From an uncultured Bacteroides sp. (GTDB lineage: Bacteria > Bacteroidota > Bacteroidia > Bacteroidales > Bacteroidaceae): a stretch of DNA of 64,000 bases. The translations under genes and the position numbers were made by a program. Where the stretch lies: contig URWA01000006.1 of assembly GCA_900551445.1 (NCBI GenBank), positions 1-64,000 of the forward strand. Direction: 5' to 3'. Of this stretch, positions 61,132 to 64,000 are shown piece by piece. How positions within the stretch are numbered: the first letter of the stretch is position 1; every line of letters starts with the position of its first letter. The notes under the pieces were generated by a model, which had not been told where the DNA came from, ran no database searches, and saw only the letters and a list, made by a program, of their open reading frames with translations.

Positions 61132-63480
61132 TCATTTTCGCAACGGATAGTGCAAGGTAGTCACATATTGAGGCACAATCTGCACTGAATCCACCCGGAC
61201 CACAGCCCCTTTGGAGAAATCAGGGACGACTTCTTTGGGCAAATCAGACAGGAAAGGCGCATTTTTCCGTAACGGACGAATGTAAAAACTCAATTCCTCA
61301 TTGGCCAGCTCCTGCTGGAAACGTTTCAGGCTAATCTGCCAAGGTGCCCCGTAATAGAAATGATCGAGCACCAGCTCTCCTTTCAGAAATGCCATGGCCA
61401 CATCGCCCACATAATTCAGCCGCAAGAAGTAATCGTTTACCTGAGGATAATCCTTGCCGGAAAAACGAACCGCCAGACGGCGGCTTCCCACCTTACGGGA
61501 TGTATATTCAGGCTGTACGGCAGGTACTTCGGCAGTCTGTTCCTTGAAGCCTTTGGCCGAAGGATACATCACATAACGGAATACCGGATTCCCCATGTTC
61601 AACAAACGTACCCCTTTCTCTCCCGGCAGCACCATGGAAGAGGTGAGGAGCAGTTTCCCATCCACCTTGCACGCGTTCAACGCCTGCTCGCGGGTCAGCG
61701 TAGTGACTTTGAACCGTTTCCCGCCTGCGGTCTTTACTGTAAACGTACTCTTTAATCCCGCTTCGGGAGTATAACGGTACTTCCCGGCTACCGTAGCCTT
61801 GTCAAACATGAACTCCGGATGAATACCTTCCGGCACGAAGAAAAAGTAATGCTCCATTCCCTTGTCATCCAGCTTCAGCAACAGTTGAGCGGTAGCATAT
61901 TTCAGTAACGCATCCTCCATACGGAAATTGAAGGGCAGAATCAGGCTTTCATCCTTCGGCAATGTAAAAGTTCCCTGAGCAGGGATACGAAGTGTTTCCT
62001 CCGCAAACTTCAACCGTAAACACAAATCTTTCTGGTCTATTCGGGCTGTATCATGATCCTGAAAGTTCACCATAAACACAAAACCGGATTTTCCCTTTAC
62101 CCGCGCCACATACCGCAAGGTCTCCCGGTTAGCAGGAGTGAGCTGTGCATATCCCTTTGGAAGCACAGTCTCCATCGGAGCCAGCTGATCGGAAAAATCA
62201 TTCAAAAACAGATGCAGCAGACGCAAGGCACGATAAGAACCGTGTTCCAAACCAAATTCCCCCAAAGGGGCTTGAAAATCATACGAAATCTTGGGCATTC
62301 CCATCGGTTCATCGCTGAAGAAAGCCGTCGGACCCATTTTCGGAGTAGACCCACCATGATACATATAATATCCGATTCCGTTGGCCCCGCTTCCCAGTGT
62401 GCGTACCATCAATGCCTCCGCAGCCTTGGCCGTCACAATGGGCCGACGGGTGTAAATCATCTGAATGCCTACTCCCATTTCCGCACAGAAGGAAGGAAAC
62501 TTCTCGGTATCATAACGCACCGGCGCATAATCGGGGTTCTTCTGAATGTCCTTGAACAAGCAGAAAGAAGACATCTGAGGCTTGGACCAGAAAGGATAAG
62601 TATAAGCAGCCGTCACAGGAATAGCTTCCTCGCCGATGACTGCGGCATTTCCCCATCCGGTAGCCGTGTACAGCGGGGTCTGTATTCCTGCTTCCTCAGC
62701 CATTTTCTTCAAGGTCTTCATGTGCAGGTCACCCAGTTCGGCCGTCGTAATCTTCTTGTCCTGCACACTGACCCCTATCCGGATAATGTCCGCATCGTAA
62801 GTGGCCGATGTCATGTCTTTCGGTTCTCCCGGATAGGTAATTCCCCAAGGGGCAGCCGAATGTTGGTGTTCATTCTCAATCTGCGTACCGATAATCGTTC
62901 CGCCGTCTTTATAATAAAGTCCGTCCAGCTGACGGCCGATTTCCTCATAGAACCGTTTTACATACTTCAAGTAGTTCACATCGTTCGAACGGATTTCCAG
63001 CGGTTTGGTAAACAGCCAGTCAGGCAGTCCCCCGTTGCGTATCTCCCCATGGCAGAAAGGGCCGATTCGCACCACGGTCCACATGCCATGCTTCTGGCAA
63101 AGTTGCAGGAACTTACGAAGATTCCGGTTGCCGGTCCAATTGAAAACGCCCTCCTGTTCCTCATGGATACTCCAAAACACATACGTGGGAATCACCGTCA
63201 CTCCGCCAGCCTTCATCTTCAGGATTTCCTCTTCCCATTGACATTCCGGATAACGGCTATAATGGAACTCTCCCATGACTGGAATGACCGGCTTGCCTCC
63301 TATCGACATGTAATAACTGTTCACCTCAATGTGTTCACCGGAAGGGTTGCTTCCTCCCAATTTCAAGTGGCCACTGTAAATCGTCTTTTCCTTTACAGGC
63401 ATATCCAGTTCGTACACTTGTTGCGCCATAGCCATCGCACCGGCCATCAGGCATATCATTGTTCCAATCAATCTTTTCAT
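61132..63480 (-). CDS. GH35-like beta-galactosidase
   Basis: Periplasmic glycoside hydrolase of 782 residues with a signal peptide (about 1-19, AMAQQ). The GH35 barrel is recognised by GEFHYSRYPECQWEEEILKM (71-90), VRIGPFCHGEIRNGGLPDWL, and acid/base Glu204 in IGTQIENEH. The nucleophile is probably Glu334 in FCAEMGVG; the common ENWTGW form is absent, so the subgroup is divergent. The C-terminal half is beta-rich. It converges on the HTCS gene and has its own promoter, so it may belong to the PUL regulon, removing beta-galactosyl side chains from a hemicellulose or pectic oligosaccharide. Confidence 0.88.
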   Translation of the reverse strand: MKRLIGTMICLMAGAMAMAQQVYELDMPVKEKTIYSGHLKLGGSNPSGEHIEVNSYYMSIGGKPVIPVMGEFHYSRYPECQWEEEILKMKAGGVTVIPTYVFWSIHEEQEGVFNWTGNRNLRKFLQLCQKHGMWTVVRIGPFCHGEIRNGGLPDWLFTKPLEIRSNDVNYLKYVKRFYEEIGRQLDGLYYKDGGTIIGTQIENEHQHSAAPWGITYPGEPKDMTSATYDADIIRIGVSVQDKKITTAELGDLHMKTLKKMAEEAGIQTPLYTATGWGNAAVIGEEAIPVTAAYTYPFWSKPQMSSFCLFKDIQKNPDYAPVRYDTEKFPSFCAEMGVGIQMIYTRRPIVTAKAAEALMVRTLGSGANGIGYYMYHGGSTPKMGPTAFFSDEPMGMPKISYDFQAPLGEFGLEHGSYRALRLLHLFLNDFSDQLAPMETVLPKGYAQLTPANRETLRYVARVKGKSGFVFMVNFQDHDTARIDQKDLCLRLKFAEETLRIPAQGTFTLPKDESLILPFNFRMEDALLKYATAQLLLKLDDKGMEHYFFFVPEGIHPEFMFDKATVAGKYRYTPEAGLKSTFTVKTAGGKRFKVTTLTREQALNACKVDGKLLLTSSMVLPGEKGVRLLNMGNPVFRYVMYPSAKGFKEQTAEVPAVQPEYTSRKVGSRRLAVRFSGKDYPQVNDYFLRLNYVGDVAMAFLKGELVLDHFYYGAPWQISLKRFQQELANEELSFYIRPLRKNAPFLSDLPKEVVPDFSKGAVVRVDSVQIVPQYVTTLHYPLRK

Positions 63481-63518
63481 GTTTTTCCAGCTTAAAATGA
63501 GACACAGAATCTCGGTTT

Positions 63519-63526
63519 CAAAGGTA
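63519..63526 (-). promoter_or_regulatory. -7 element of the GH35 gene
   Basis: Minus-strand TACCTTTG 39 bases before the GH35 ATG. This would allow expression apart from the susC operon. Confidence 0.55.
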
Positions 63527-63631
63527 TCACACGCAATCCGATGAAAAAATAGAATCTTTTACGGAATCAATGTAGAATTTTATGGAGAAAAACCAGGCCA
63601 TCCGTTTCTTGGCATTTGGGAAGCCAGCGAA

Positions 63632-64000
63632 TCAAGATATCACCGACCAGTTCACGTTCTTCTTCCGGAGTTCTTTCAGCTGCTGCCAGACAATCCGATT
63701 TTCCGGTTTCATTCCCTCAGGGTCGTCATCCAACAGGCGCTCGGCGATGCCACGGACGTATTGTAGCAACTGTCCGTCTTTGGCAATGTCGGCAATCTTC
63801 AGGTCGAAGGCCACTCCGCTCTGCTGGGTACCTTCCAAATCGCCGGGGCCACGCAGTTTCAAATCGGCTTCAGCAATCTCAAAGCCGTCGTTGGTCTGTA
63901 CCATAATCTCGATGCGCTTACGGGTATCTTCCGTCAACTTGTATCCGGTCACCAGAATACAATACGACTGGTCGGCTCCCCGGCCTACCCGTCCGCGGAG
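63632..64000 (-). CDS. recG: ATP-dependent DNA helicase RecG, C-terminal fragment
   Basis: Only the last 122 codons are inside the window; the gene continues beyond the right edge. The visible part starts with helicase motif VI (LRGRVGRGADQSYC) and goes on with TRKRIEIMVQTNDGFEIAEADL and LRGPGDLEGTQQSG, the conserved RecG C-terminal block. RecG drives branch migration and fork reversal during DNA repair. The frame is open up to the window end, so the truncation is by the window, not by mutation. Confidence 0.93.
   Translation of the reverse strand, partial: LRGRVGRGADQSYCILVTGYKLTEDTRKRIEIMVQTNDGFEIAEADLKLRGPGDLEGTQQSGVAFDLKIADIAKDGQLLQYVRGIAERLLDDDPEGMKPENRIVWQQLKELRKKNVNWSVIS

Noticed and set aside
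62053..63495. 480-codon frame antisense to the GH35 gene
   Set aside because: No recognisable fold and rich in His and Arg; the GH35 frame is clearly the coding one.

Overview
The window comes from a gut-type member of the Bacteroidaceae (Bacteroides/Phocaeicola). The evidence is the recurring sigma-ABfr style promoter element TAnnTTTG, SusC/SusD-type outer membrane proteins, a hybrid two-component sensor, many SPII lipoproteins, and the DUF4290-murA-rimM-M23-dxr-rseP gene order. The genus cannot be settled by eye.

Layout. Positions 1-1300 hold a Fic-domain gene beside a tRNA-Leu(CAA), a possible edge of acquired DNA. Positions 1.4-13 kb hold housekeeping and metabolic genes: mannose-1-phosphate guanylyltransferase, a TonB-dependent receptor, a HIT protein, greA, a redoxin-like lipoprotein without its cysteine pair, pnp, an iron alcohol dehydrogenase, O-acetylhomoserine sulfhydrylase and a thioesterase. 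Positions 13-18 kb hold an AraC regulator divergent from a TolC/HlyD/MFS efflux operon. Positions 18-24.9 kb hold a transglutaminase-like lipoprotein, a GH3 enzyme, a small lipoprotein and the CCA-adding enzyme. Positions 25.2-28.2 kb hold nrdD-nrdG behind a cobalamin riboswitch. Positions 28.2-29.0 kb contain no protein gene but several unusual elements. Positions 29-38.2 kb hold a long leftward cluster (DPP IV-like peptidase, rseP, dxr, M23, rimM, murA, DUF4290, tsaB). Positions 38.6-43.2 kb hold yicC-gmk-small membrane protein-nadD, a metallophosphoesterase, menA and an acetyltransferase. Positions 43.2-63.5 kb form a polysaccharide utilisation locus (PUL). A RecG fragment runs off the right end.

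The PUL reads leftward as susC, susD, surface glycan-binding lipoprotein, GH5 lipoprotein, a GH5-GH3 fusion and a GH3, with a divergent HTCS sensor/regulator and a convergent GH35. Inferred workflow: surface lipoproteins bind and cut a beta-linked glucan or (galacto)glucomannan-like chain, SusCD imports oligosaccharides, periplasmic GH3, GH5-GH3 and GH35 finish them, and the HTCS senses an oligosaccharide and activates susC. No GH31, GH16 or GH26 is present in the window, so the exact polymer stays open.

The least explained material lies between genes. Three short arrays of 20-22 bp degenerate repeats (23.26, 28.34 and 38.39 kb) share a GTTTCCCGCAC-like core and each lies upstream of a TACCTTTGC promoter. 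One of those promoters drives no protein gene; it leads into a roughly 310-nt stretch with eleven GGTA-type repeats that ends in a terminator-like hairpin, a candidate non-coding RNA. Other points of note are a MITE-like element between greA and the redoxin-like gene, a MurA with Asp in place of the fosfomycin-target Cys, and a hairpin carrying AGGAGGTGA that abuts a start codon.
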